The translations under genes and the position numbers were made by a program. The notes beneath the pieces were generated by a model. The model made no database searches, was not told the DNA's origin, and saw nothing but the letters and a program-made list of their open reading frames with translations. Positions 1 through 7,076 of a stretch of 15,509 nucleotides of DNA are shown in pieces. Where the stretch lies: the NCBI GenBank assembly GCA_039198765.1, contig JBCCTF010000092.1, forward strand, positions 1 to 15,509, given 5' to 3'. This DNA comes from Parvularcula sp039198765 (GTDB lineage Bacteria > Pseudomonadota > Alphaproteobacteria > Caulobacterales > Parvularculaceae). The first letter of the stretch is position 1. Each line of letters begins with the position of its first letter.

Positions 1-85
1 TCGGACGACATCGGACCAGAGAAGATGCTTAAATACTGATTTTGAAGAAGAAATAGACAGTCTCAACTGACTCAGGACCATCAAA

Positions 86-169
86 TGGTGCGGGCGGGGG
101 GACTCGAACCCCCACGCCATTGGCTGCGGATTTTAAGTCCGCTGCGTCTACCAATTCCGCCACGCCCGC
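86..169 (-). tRNA. tRNA-Leu (anticodon UAA)
   Basis: Read on the minus strand, the 5' acceptor arm GCGGGCG (163-169) pairs perfectly with CGCCCGC (90-96). A discriminator A and an encoded CCA follow (86-89). The anticodon stem-loop is GCGGA-CTTAAAA-TCCGC, which puts TAA at the anticodon, so this tRNA reads UUA leucine codons. The T arm GGGGGTTCGAGTCCCCC is intact, and there is a class II variable arm, as expected for leucine. Total length is 84 nt including CCA. UUA codons are rare in a genome this GC-rich, so the tRNA probably serves a small set of messages. No clear intrinsic terminator is visible in the 85 bases downstream (1-85), and I see no other feature there. Confidence 0.97.
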
Positions 170-225
170 TTGGGCGCGCAATAGAGCGGCAGTGGCGCGG
201 CGCTGCAATGGCGAAGTGAGGCGGG

Positions 226-609
226 TTATCCCACGGCCTTTTTGAGGGGCGAGCCTTCGAGCAGACGGTCCAGGATCAAATCCAGCGTATCCAGGGTGAT
301 CGGCTTGGGGATCACCAGGTTTTCGGGGAACGCACGGAGCACTTGGTCGGTCCCCGGGCCGTAGGCCGTGATGAATGCGAAGGGCAGATCACGATCTTTG
401 AGGATGCGGGCAATCTCATGCACGGTTCCGCCGATCAGCGAGACGTCGAGCAAAGCACCACAAATCGGCGCGACCTGAGCCGCGGCTAAGGCGTCTTCCT
501 CGGTCTCGCACGGGCCATAAATCGTCAGGTTGCGGCGCGCAGCACCGGCTGTGAGAATCTTGGCTTGGACCGGATCGTCCTCGCAGATCAGAATGGAGTC
601 GTGGTCCAC
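226..609 (-). CDS. Single-domain response regulator (receiver domain, FATGUY-like)
   Basis: This 127-residue protein is one CheY-like receiver domain with no output domain. The acidic pocket is E10-D11-D12, the phospho-acceptor is D55 in LLDVSL, the switch threonine is T81 and the conserved lysine is K102 in the IPKP motif. The segment around T81 reads PFAFITAYG. This resembles the PFxFxTGYG signature of alphaproteobacterial stand-alone FATGUY receivers, with Ala in place of the usual Gly after Thr. Such proteins act as phosphate sinks or protein-protein switches rather than DNA binders. The start is GTG at 607-609, preceded by a G-rich stretch (AAGGGGG). No histidine kinase is nearby. The gene lies 59 bp downstream of the CinA-like gene on the same strand and may be cotranscribed. 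Partner and pathway are unknown. Confidence 0.9.
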   Translation of the reverse strand: MDHDSILICEDDPVQAKILTAGAARRNLTIYGPCETEEDALAAAQVAPICGALLDVSLIGGTVHEIARILKDRDLPFAFITAYGPGTDQVLRAFPENLVIPKPITLDTLDLILDRLLEGSPLKKAVG

Positions 610-668
610 GGCGGGCCCCCTTTCGTTCCCCTGCGGCAGACTGTGACAACAAAACAGTTCGCGTTTGT

Positions 669-1460
669 TTAATCGAATGCGTCAGATGCGCGGAGCTGCC
701 CCTCTTCGATGGTGGCCTCAGAGCCTTGGGCTTGGAAAAGCGCCGCAACCGCCCGCGCTGCCTGGCGCGCGGTTTCGGGGTTCCTCGAGCGGCAAACGAT
801 GGAAAGCGGACCGCCGGCGCCTGTCGGGCCGGGGTAGGAACCGATCTTCAGGCCCTTCAGCGCTGTTTCGAGGTCGCGGAGGCCATCGGCGAGTGCGCTT
901 TCGTGGCCGGTGCCGACCACGGTGAGCACTGTCTCCTCTGGGCCTCTTCGGAAGTCATCGATGATGGCGCCGAGCATCGCTTGGAAGATCGTGGGAACGC
1001 CGGCGAGGACATAGACCCCGTCCAGGGTGAAGCCGGGAGCGCCTGAGACACTGTTCGGGATCAGGCTCGCGCCCTCCGGCACACGGGCCATCCGCCGCCG
1101 GGCTGGCGTCAACTCCTCACCCTTCGCGTCGTAGTGCTTTTGAAGGACGGCGAGTGCGGCTTCGTCCTCACCGATGGAGACACCCAGTGCCTCTGCCACA
1201 GCGTCGGCCGTGATGTCGTCGTGGGTCGGGCCGATGCCGCCTGATGTAAAGACGATATCGGCATTTTGTTTCAGAGCGCGGAGCGCGCTGATGATGGCGG
1301 GCGCGTCGTCAGGCACCACGCGAATCTCGATCAACGGAATGCCGCGGTCATGCAACTGGCCAGCGAGATGGTGGGCGTTCTTATCGGCGGTGCGGCCGCT
1401 GAGCAGCTCATCACCAATCAGAAGGCATGCGGCGCGGGGGTAGTCGGGGAAATCAGTCAT
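669..1460 (-). CDS. CinA-like molybdopterin-binding (MoaB/Mog-fold) domain protein
   Basis: The 263-residue product matches the N-terminal MoCF-biosynthesis domain of competence/damage-inducible protein CinA. Visible hallmarks are IGDELLSG (about 15-22), the nucleotide/pterin-binding loop TSGGIGPTHDD (72-82), and a later GAPGF motif followed by a glycine-rich LAGVP segment. It lacks the C-terminal nicotinamide-mononucleotide deamidase domain of full-length CinA (about 400 residues), so it belongs to the short single-domain type that is often only named molybdopterin-binding protein. Its real substrate is uncertain. I chose the ATG at 1460 because it directly precedes the conserved beta strand. 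An upstream extension to 1640 would run into the divergent sfsA coding region. No strong Shine-Dalgarno sequence is visible. The gene is divergent from sfsA, with 78 bp between starts, and lies upstream of the receiver gene. Confidence 0.9.
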   Translation of the reverse strand: MTDFPDYPRAACLLIGDELLSGRTADKNAHHLAGQLHDRGIPLIEIRVVPDDAPAIISALRALKQNADIVFTSGGIGPTHDDITADAVAEALGVSIGEDEAALAVLQKHYDAKGEELTPARRRMARVPEGASLIPNSVSGAPGFTLDGVYVLAGVPTIFQAMLGAIIDDFRRGPEETVLTVVGTGHESALADGLRDLETALKGLKIGSYPGPTGAGGPLSIVCRSRNPETARQAARAVAALFQAQGSEATIEEGQLRASDAFD

Positions 1461-1538
1461 GCCGCGCCCGTTAGCGGCGGTCGCCTTTGCGGAAAAGCCG
1501 GTGTTTCTTCGCACGGAGCACGAGCCTATGCCGGGGCC

Positions 1539-2255
1539 ATGGAATTCACCCCTGCCCTTGAACCAGCCATCCTGCTCCGCCGATACAAACGCTTCCTCGC
1601 CGATGTGCAGCTTGCCGATGGCAGCGAGACGACCGTTCACTGCCCAAACCCTGGCGCGATGCTGGGCGTCGCTCCGGAGGGCGCGAAGTGCTGGGTCAGC
1701 CGCTCAGCGAACAAAGCGCGGAAGCTGCCGCTGACGCTCGAGGTGGTGGAGTGCCCCTCACCGCCGGGCACGACGGAGCTCGTTGGGATCAACACCAACC
1801 GGCCGAACAAGCTGGCAGAGGAGGCCATAGCTTTAGGCCTCGTCGAAGGCATCGACCCCGCCGCGCCTCTCGAACGGGAAGTGCGGTATGGTGAGGAGAA
1901 GTCGCGCATCGATCTGCTTCAGCGGGGCGACCAGGACCACTTTATCGAGGTCAAGAATTGCCACCTCCTCCGCCGCGCGGATGGCGTGTCCGAGTTTCCG
2001 GACTGCGTCACCGCACGCGGCCTCAAACACTTGCGAGAGCTGGTGCGCATGGTCGAAGACGGACACCGCGCGACGCTCGTTTTCATTGTGCAGCGAGGCG
2101 ATGCCACAGCTGTTCAGGGTGCTGAGGACTTGGACTCCAAATATGCCGAAGGCCTAAGCTGGGCAGCGCAGAACGGTGTTGCCCTCCGCGCTGTACGCTG
2201 CACGATCAGCACAAAGACTATTATTCCCGACCTACCTCTCGAGGTCAGGGCGTAG
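1539..2255 (+). CDS. sfsA: SfsA family protein (sugar fermentation stimulation protein homologue)
   Basis: The 238-residue length is normal for SfsA. Family motifs are present in order: HCPNPGAMLG (34-43), LVGINTNRPNKLAEEA (81-96), SRIDLL (122-127), HFIEVKNCHL (134-143) and FPDCVTARGLKHLREL (153-168). D125, E137 and K139 form a PD-(D/E)XK-type arrangement, in line with the nuclease-like fold proposed for SfsA. E. coli SfsA was first described as raising maltose metabolism genes and binds DNA non-specifically; its role here is not evident from context. The start at 1539 puts the protein at the conserved FTPALEPAILLRRYKRF region. An upstream extension to 1266 is antisense to the CinA-like gene and unsupported. 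The 3' end overlaps the convergent serine hydrolase gene by 24 bp. Confidence 0.93.
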   Translation: MEFTPALEPAILLRRYKRFLADVQLADGSETTVHCPNPGAMLGVAPEGAKCWVSRSANKARKLPLTLEVVECPSPPGTTELVGINTNRPNKLAEEAIALGLVEGIDPAAPLEREVRYGEEKSRIDLLQRGDQDHFIEVKNCHLLRRADGVSEFPDCVTARGLKHLRELVRMVEDGHRATLVFIVQRGDATAVQGAEDLDSKYAEGLSWAAQNGVALRAVRCTISTKTIIPDLPLEVRA

Positions 2256-3512
2256 CTCAGCCGCTCTCATAGCAAACGGCCTGTAGATGGCGTCGTGGAA
2301 CGCCGCGAATGGTGAGAACGTGTCGGTCCGCCCGTTCATGTTGTACGCGATCACCATGTCGAGGTCGGGGTAGATGAGCAGCCAACTCTGCGCGCCCTTA
2401 CTGACCCCGCCGTGGTTTGCGTTGCGGGCTAGAGGTGCTCCGTCCACTTCCCATTCCCGCCAGCGAAAGCTGATGGCGTAGTCTTGCTCATTGACCGAAC
2501 CATCGCTCAGCCGCTGCGGCTCCCAGAAGGCATTGCGCAGTTCGGGCGACACGAAGTCGTCGTCAAGCCACAAGCTCCCGATACGGACGAGATCGACCGA
2601 CGTTGACGCCCATCCTCCGCCGGGGAGCCGATGGGACAGGTCCACAGGCCGCCATGCACGAAAGCGGTCATTCGAAGGATCAAGAAAATAGAACGTAGCA
2701 AGATTCTGATCAGCCTTGCCTTTTCTCGGCGCAACGAATGTCCGCTCCGCGCCAGCGGGGACGAGAACCTCGTCGCGAACAATCTCGCGGTATCGCTTGT
2801 CAGCGGCAGCCTCCATCGTCGCGCCAAGCAACACTGTTCCCAGCGAAGAATACTCGAACGTCGTCCCCGGCTCTGACAGCAGCTCCGCCTGGTCGATCTG
2901 CACCAAGGCGCTGGTCATGTCGGAGTAATTCCTCCGTAGACGGAAGCTTCCGATCAGACCATCAGCGTCTTTGTTATCGCCATAGTGAGGCATACCAGCC
3001 ATATGCGACGCGAGCATGCGCGGCGTGATCTTGCTCCAGCTCTCGTTAGCAGTATCATCAAGATAATCCGTGATAGGACGATCAAGATCAATCGTGTCGT
3101 CTTGCACCATTTGCACAAGCGCGCTCGCCGTCAGGGCTTTCGACGTGCTGCCGATCCGGAGCGCATGGTCGGAGGTCATCGCTTCGTTTTTAGCGATATC
3201 AGCCCAGCCGACGGCGCCTCGCCAGACAACGCGCCCATCGATAGCGACGGCGGCTGTCATCCCTGGCGCACCGATCTTCTCGCGATGCGCCTCCATGGCG
3301 GCCAGAACCTGTGCACCAGTCACCGTATACTGAAGATCAGCAGACCCAGCTTTCGGCGCTTCGCCTGACGGCCGCTCCCAGCCCCATGGCGGGAACGGCG
3401 CATCGCCATTGTGGGCTTGAAAACCGTAGAGAGGGACCGCGAAAACGGCAATGAACCATGCTGCAAACAGGACCAGCGCCACCATCATGCCCTTGGCTAT
3501 CTGTTTGACCAT
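2232..3512 (-). CDS. Membrane-anchored serine hydrolase, beta-lactamase class C / LACTB-like
   Basis: The 426-residue protein has an N-terminal hydrophobic anchor (about 9-30) followed by a serine beta-lactamase/transpeptidase-fold domain. The catalytic SxxK is S122-T-S-K125 in RIGSTSKALTA. The YxN-equivalent is Y221-S-S in FEYSSLGTVLLG, and the KTG-equivalent is H368-G-G in NHGGVSKG. The YSS and HGG variants resemble LACTB-type and esterase-like family members more than true AmpC, so a resistance role is not implied. It probably acts in the periplasm on a peptide, ester or peptidoglycan-related substrate. The start at 3512 is set by a strong Shine-Dalgarno sequence (GAGGAGGAG) a few bases upstream; the ORF extends to 3596 but without such support. 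The 3' end overlaps sfsA convergently by 24 bp. Confidence 0.9.
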   Translation of the reverse strand: MVKQIAKGMMVALVLFAAWFIAVFAVPLYGFQAHNGDAPFPPWGWERPSGEAPKAGSADLQYTVTGAQVLAAMEAHREKIGAPGMTAAVAIDGRVVWRGAVGWADIAKNEAMTSDHALRIGSTSKALTASALVQMVQDDTIDLDRPITDYLDDTANESWSKITPRMLASHMAGMPHYGDNKDADGLIGSFRLRRNYSDMTSALVQIDQAELLSEPGTTFEYSSLGTVLLGATMEAAADKRYREIVRDEVLVPAGAERTFVAPRKGKADQNLATFYFLDPSNDRFRAWRPVDLSHRLPGGGWASTSVDLVRIGSLWLDDDFVSPELRNAFWEPQRLSDGSVNEQDYAISFRWREWEVDGAPLARNANHGGVSKGAQSWLLIYPDLDMVIAYNMNGRTDTFSPFAAFHDAIYRPFAMRAAELRPDLER

Positions 3513-3629
3513 CGTTCTCTCCTCCTCGATGCAGCTGACGTATGCATCTCCGTGCAGTCCACAAGACGGCTGACCACTGGCAAATGTGCCGCCCAAGCCT
3601 TAAATCGAGTCCTTGTGGGAGGGCGATCA

Positions 3630-3956
3630 ATGGTTTGGCGCATAGTGGGTAGCTTGCTGGGCTTGGCGATGATCATCGTCGGACTGCCATTGATGGTCTC
3701 CCCCATCCCGTTCGGCGTGATCCTCATCACCTTAGGCGTCATCATTCTCGTCGGCGCCAATCCGCTCGCGGCGCGCCTCCTCAAGACGCTTCGGCAGAAG
3801 TATCCGTGGCTCAACCGGTTCTTCAGCACCGCCGAAGACGTCTTACCCGAGGAACTGGCAGAGCCTCTGCGCAAGACCGATGATCAGGACAAACCCGCTC
3901 AGAAAAGCGCGTCTGGGCCGATGACCCGCAGCTCTTATCCACGTTACCTGCGTTAG
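3630..3956 (+). CDS. Small inner-membrane protein with two hydrophobic helices
   Basis: This is a 108-residue protein of unknown function. Residues about 4-42 are almost entirely hydrophobic and form two helices separated by a short MVSPIPFG turn. A basic segment (RLLKTLRQKYPWLNRFF) and a polar, charged tail follow. The layout resembles small PGPGW-type transmembrane proteins, in which a Pro-Gly turn joins two helices, but the exact signature is absent, so the family is a guess. The ATG at 3630 is preceded by GGGAGGG at good spacing. In-frame sequence extends upstream to 3411 but crosses the divergent serine hydrolase gene. The start lies 117 bp from that of the divergent hydrolase, and the stop lies 70 bp before parE. 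Cotranscription with parE is possible but not shown. Confidence 0.72.
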   Translation: MVWRIVGSLLGLAMIIVGLPLMVSPIPFGVILITLGVIILVGANPLAARLLKTLRQKYPWLNRFFSTAEDVLPEELAEPLRKTDDQDKPAQKSASGPMTRSSYPRYLR

Positions 3957-4026
3957 GCTTCCCGCGGACGCGAAAGCGGCCTAAAGCGCGGGTTCTGTTT
4001 TCGTTCCAAGACTGCTCGGAGCTTTT

Positions 4027-6021
4027 ATGCCTGCTGCCGCCAGGGCCCAGAAAGCCGCTTCCTCTAACAGCTACAGCGCTAAGGATATTGAGGTCCTCGA
4101 AGGCCTTGAGCCGGTGCGCAAGCGGCCCGGCATGTATATCGGCGGCACCGATGAGCGCGCGCTGCACCACCTCTTCGCTGAAGTGCTCGACAACTCAATG
4201 GACGAAGCCGTCGCGGGGCACGCCAGCCGGATTGAGGTGCATCTTGATGCCGAGGGAAACCTCACCGTTGGCGACAACGGCCGCGGCATCCCGATCGACA
4301 AGCACCCCAAGTTCAAGACCAAGTCGGCGCTGGAGGTGATCCTCACCACCCTCCACTCCGGCGGCAAGTTCACGAACAATGCCTACGCCACCTCAGGTGG
4401 CCTGCACGGTGTGGGCATCTCTGTGGTCAACGCGCTCACGGAAGAGCTGACCGTCGAGGTCGCGCGGGATCGGACCCTCTACCGCCAGACTTATGCCAAG
4501 GGCGTACCGACCTCGAGGCTTCGCAAAGTGGGCGATGCTCCGAACCGCCGCGGCACAACCGTCACCTTTCGTCCGGACCCGGAGATTTTTGGCAAGAAGG
4601 CCGCGTTCAAACCGGCCCGCCTGTTCCGCATGGCCAAGGCGAAGGCCTACCTTTTCGGCGGAGTCGAAATCCGCTGGTCCTGCGATCCTGAAGCGCTGAA
4701 GGGTGACGAGAAGACCCCGGCGAAAGAAGTCCTCCGCTTCGACAATGGCCTACGCGACTATCTCGGTTCGGTCGTGGGTACGCGCCCAACCGTGACTGCA
4801 GAAGCGTTCAGTGGACGGATTCACAAAGAAGGCGGTCACGGAACGGTCGAGTGGGCCGTGGCTTGGGGACCCGCAGGCTTTGAAGCGCCCAGCGGTCAGA
4901 TGGCGGACGGTTTCACCTCGTCCTACTGCAACACGGTCCCGACCCCCGAAGGCGGTACCCACGAGCAAGGCCTGCGCCAGGCGCTGACCCGCGGACTTCG
5001 TGCGTATGCGGAGATGACGAGCAACAAGAAGGCGGCGAACATCACCGCGGAAGACGTCCTCGGCACCGCCGCTGCTGTCTTGTCCGTCTTCGTCTCCAAC
5101 CCAGAATTCCAAGGCCAAACAAAGGACAAGCTCGCCACCGCCGAAGCGACCAAGCTTACCGACGCAGCGATCCGCCCGGCGTTCGACCACTGGCTGGCTG
5201 ACCACCCCAAGGAAGCAGAAAAGCTCCTCCAACACGTGATCGAACAGTCGGAGCAGCGCCAGCGGCGGCGGCGTGAGAAAGAGGTGCAGCGCGCCTCTGC
5301 GATGAAAAAACTCCGCCTCCCCGGCAAGCTCGCGGACTGCACGGCAAAGGATCGGACGGGTACGGAGATTTTCCTTGTTGAGGGCGACTCGGCGGGCGGC
5401 TCCGCCAAGCAGGCGCGCAACCGTGAGACGCAAGCCATCCTGCCCTTGCGCGGCAAGATCCTGAACGTCGCCAGCTCCACCCGCGATAAGATCATGGCGA
5501 ACCAAGAGGTGATGGACATCGCCCTGGCCCTCGGCGTGGGCCTCGGCCGCAATTTCGATCTCAGCGACCTGCGCTATGAGAAGATCATCATTATGACGGA
5601 TGCGGACGTTGACGGCGCCCACATCGCTGCTCTTTTGATGACCCTGTTCTTCGCGGAAATGCCAGAGCTGGTCCGCGCAGGAAACCTCTACCTCGCCCAG
5701 CCGCCGCTCTATCGCCTTACCCATGGCGGCAAGACCCTCTACGCCCTCGACGATGATCAGCGTGAGGAGCTTCGCAAGGAGTTCCCGGCTAACGCGAAGG
5801 TCGACGTGGGACGGTTCAAGGGCCTGGGCGAAATGAACGCCAAGGACCTCAAAGACACGACGATGAACCCAGCGACACGACAGCTCGCCCGGATTCGCTT
5901 GCCTGAAAGCGAGGCCGAGGCCTCCGATTTGTTCGGTAGACTGATGGGTAAGAAGGCCGAGCCCCGCTTTGCCTTCATCCAAGAGAACGCAGCATTCGCG
6001 CAAGAGGCCCTCGACGTCTAG
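4027..6021 (+). CDS. parE: DNA topoisomerase IV subunit B
   Basis: This 664-residue protein is the ATPase subunit of topoisomerase IV, which with ParC decatenates daughter chromosomes. The GHKL ATPase domain shows the catalytic glutamate E52 and Mg-binding N56 (AEVLDNSMDEA), D83 in GDNGRGIP, and the glycine lid GGLHGVG (124-130). The transducer domain follows. The TOPRIM domain has EGDSAGGSAKQAR (E452 onward) and TDADVDGAH (D525, D527, D529), then the C-terminal PPLYRL and RFKGLGEMN motifs. The length and the TOPRIM sequence (AKQARNRETQAILPLRGK) fit ParE rather than the longer alphaproteobacterial GyrB. GGAG lies 5 bases before the ATG. No parC is present in the window, which is usual where parC and parE are unlinked. 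No clear terminator follows the stop. Confidence 0.96.
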   Translation: MPAAARAQKAASSNSYSAKDIEVLEGLEPVRKRPGMYIGGTDERALHHLFAEVLDNSMDEAVAGHASRIEVHLDAEGNLTVGDNGRGIPIDKHPKFKTKSALEVILTTLHSGGKFTNNAYATSGGLHGVGISVVNALTEELTVEVARDRTLYRQTYAKGVPTSRLRKVGDAPNRRGTTVTFRPDPEIFGKKAAFKPARLFRMAKAKAYLFGGVEIRWSCDPEALKGDEKTPAKEVLRFDNGLRDYLGSVVGTRPTVTAEAFSGRIHKEGGHGTVEWAVAWGPAGFEAPSGQMADGFTSSYCNTVPTPEGGTHEQGLRQALTRGLRAYAEMTSNKKAANITAEDVLGTAAAVLSVFVSNPEFQGQTKDKLATAEATKLTDAAIRPAFDHWLADHPKEAEKLLQHVIEQSEQRQRRRREKEVQRASAMKKLRLPGKLADCTAKDRTGTEIFLVEGDSAGGSAKQARNRETQAILPLRGKILNVASSTRDKIMANQEVMDIALALGVGLGRNFDLSDLRYEKIIIMTDADVDGAHIAALLMTLFFAEMPELVRAGNLYLAQPPLYRLTHGGKTLYALDDDQREELRKEFPANAKVDVGRFKGLGEMNAKDLKDTTMNPATRQLARIRLPESEAEASDLFGRLMGKKAEPRFAFIQENAAFAQEALDV

Positions 6022-6049
6022 CGCCCGTTAACCGAGGCGGACGTCAGCA

Positions 6050-6078
6050 TTTACCGCTCATTGACCACGCGGTATTCT
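6050..6078 (+). promoter_or_regulatory. Candidate sigma-70 promoter for the VPxPA-anchored protein
   Basis: TTTACC (6050-6055) and TATTCT (6073-6078) are separated by exactly 17 bases, and an upstream CGG adjoins the -10. Transcription would begin near 6085, giving a leader of about 20 nt before the ATG at 6107. The short leader, strong GGGGG ribosome binding site (6096-6100) and dedicated terminator are consistent with an independently expressed single gene. Each hexamer match is imperfect. Confidence 0.5.
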
Positions 6079-6106
6079 CCCCCGGTCCAACTCCTGGGGG
6101 ATTTCA

Positions 6107-6688
6107 ATGATCAAGACACTTCTCGCTGGCGCCTCGGCGCTTGCGTTCGCAACGTCTGGCGCGCTCGCGGCCAGCAGCTTCGACTTCACCATCTCGGGCA
6201 ACACCAACGTGCCCACCGTGAACGTTGAGAACACCAGCACCAACGGCGACACCATGGTCAAATTCCTGCTGACCATCGGCGACGACAGCTTCAACTTTGA
6301 CTTCGTCAATGCACTGAGTGTTTCGGAGAACAGCGCGACGCTCAATTCGCCGGACACCCTTAACGGCAGCGCACGTTCGACATTTGTTGATATCGATGTG
6401 ATGCTCGGTATGGGCGGTACGCTGCAATTCAACACCGACGTCGACCCGGGCAACGGCAACATCGTCGTCGACTACCGCGACATCCTGTTCAACAATGGCG
6501 TGGCGGCGAATGCGATTGCGACAGCCTTCTTCGCCTCTGGCCGCCAAGCTTCAGTGCTGCTGCTCGACGGCCCGGATATGTCATCTTACAGCTACAGCGC
6601 AACCGCGCCCGTTCCGGTTCCCGCAGCAGCTCTGCTGTTTGCACCGGCCGTTGCAGGGGTCTCTGCTCTGCGTCGCCGTAAGCGCTAA
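6107..6688 (+). CDS. Secreted protein with VPxPA-like C-terminal sorting signal
   Basis: The 193-residue product has a clear signal peptide (MIKTLLAGASALAFATSGALA, likely cut after A21). A polar, Asn/Asp/Ser-rich, beta-type body follows with no recognised enzymatic motif. It ends with PVPVPAA (about 168-174), a hydrophobic helix and the basic tail RRRKR. This tripartite end matches the exosortase/PEP-CTERM group, closest to the VPLPA-type variants of marine alphaproteobacteria. It predicts export, transient membrane anchoring and processing by an exosortase encoded elsewhere. The body may be an exopolysaccharide-associated surface protein, but that is inference. GGGGG lies 6 bases before the ATG. 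The gene stands alone between its own promoter and terminator, 85 bp after parE. A 147-residue antisense frame across it is a composition artefact. Confidence 0.85.
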   Translation: MIKTLLAGASALAFATSGALAASSFDFTISGNTNVPTVNVENTSTNGDTMVKFLLTIGDDSFNFDFVNALSVSENSATLNSPDTLNGSARSTFVDIDVMLGMGGTLQFNTDVDPGNGNIVVDYRDILFNNGVAANAIATAFFASGRQASVLLLDGPDMSSYSYSATAPVPVPAAALLFAPAVAGVSALRRRKR

Positions 6689-6713
6689 GCCTCAGCACAC
6701 AGAGGAAACGCCT

Positions 6714-6746
6714 AAGGCTCTGCAGCGAAAGCTGCAGGGCTTTTTT
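6714..6746 (+). terminator. Rho-independent terminator after the secreted-protein gene
   Basis: The stem arms GCTCTGCAGC (6717-6726) and GCTGCAGGGC (6731-6740) pair over 10 bp with one wobble, closed by a GAAA tetraloop and followed by six T (6741-6746). The stem starts 28 bases after the stop codon. This is a strong canonical intrinsic terminator on the plus strand. Confidence 0.93.
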
Positions 6747-6782
6747 CTATTGAGTCTAAGGAAAGCGACGACACGCACGCAC

Positions 6783-6825
6783 AAAAAAAGGCGGCGCCTT
6801 CCCCTCGGGTTAGGAAGACGCCGCC
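6783..6825 (-). terminator. Rho-independent terminator pointing along the minus strand
   Basis: On the minus strand, arms GGCGGCGTCTTCC (from 6825 to 6813) and GGAAGGCGCCGCC (from 6802 to 6790) pair over 13 positions with a single mismatch, with a 10-nt loop, and are followed by seven T (6789-6783). On the plus strand the hairpin is preceded by A7 and has no T tract after it, so it is directional. No minus-strand protein gene lies to its right before the plus-strand cobT, so it appears to terminate an unannotated RNA. Confidence 0.85.
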
Positions 6826-7076
6826 CCAAAGGCGACCAGCGCAAGAACCCCACCTAGACGCCAGTCGCAAGGCAGAGAGCCAAACAGGTTCATCAGCACC
6901 CAGAGGAGAACCGCCGCCCACGAGGCAGTTCAGAAGGGTACGCTCGGACAAGCGCAGGTGATCCCGTCAGGCCCATGCCAAACTGTGCCGATTGCTCCGA
7001 GAGCGGATCAAATAGCGTGCGCGAGCCCCCCAGCCTACGCCGCCAGCGTCCCCGATCCCCCGGTCGCCACCGACTC
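6783..7076 (-). ncRNA. Candidate structured non-coding RNA, family unknown
   Basis: This span is proposed because a strong minus-strand terminator (6783-6825) has no protein gene in front of it. Read on the minus strand, GGCGACCGG (7068-7060) can pair with CUGGUCGCC (6839-6831) over 9 bp, ending 5 bases before the terminator stem. Just inside, GGACGCUGG (7051-7043) can pair with CUGGCGUCU (6864-6856) over 9 bp counting wobbles. Further hairpins are possible, such as UGCGCU/AGCGUA (6956-6951 with 6944-6939) and UGAUCC/GGAUCA (7010-7005 with 6964-6959). The AT-rich patch at about 7083-7095 could hold its -10, but the -35 is unclear and the 5' end is approximate. I looked for landmarks of tmRNA, RNase P RNA and SRP RNA and found none. 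6S RNA cannot be decided by eye. Confidence 0.45.

Noticed and set aside
1266..1538. Upstream extension of sfsA by 91 residues
   Set aside because: It is antisense to the conserved part of the CinA-like gene and adds nothing SfsA-like.
4750..6003. A 417-codon open frame antisense to parE
   Set aside because: It lies wholly opposite a clearly conserved gene in GC-rich DNA, where antisense frames stay open by codon bias. It shows no recognisable domain.
6104..6547. A 147-codon frame antisense to the secreted-protein gene
   Set aside because: The plus strand has a signal peptide, sorting signal, promoter, ribosome binding site and terminator. The antisense frame has none.
6831..7076. tmRNA (including the two-piece alphaproteobacterial form), RNase P RNA or SRP RNA
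   Set aside because: No tag-peptide coding segment or T-loop consensus, no RNase P GAGGAAAGTCC-type block, and no SRP GGTCAGGTCCGGAAGGAAGC-type block is present on either strand.
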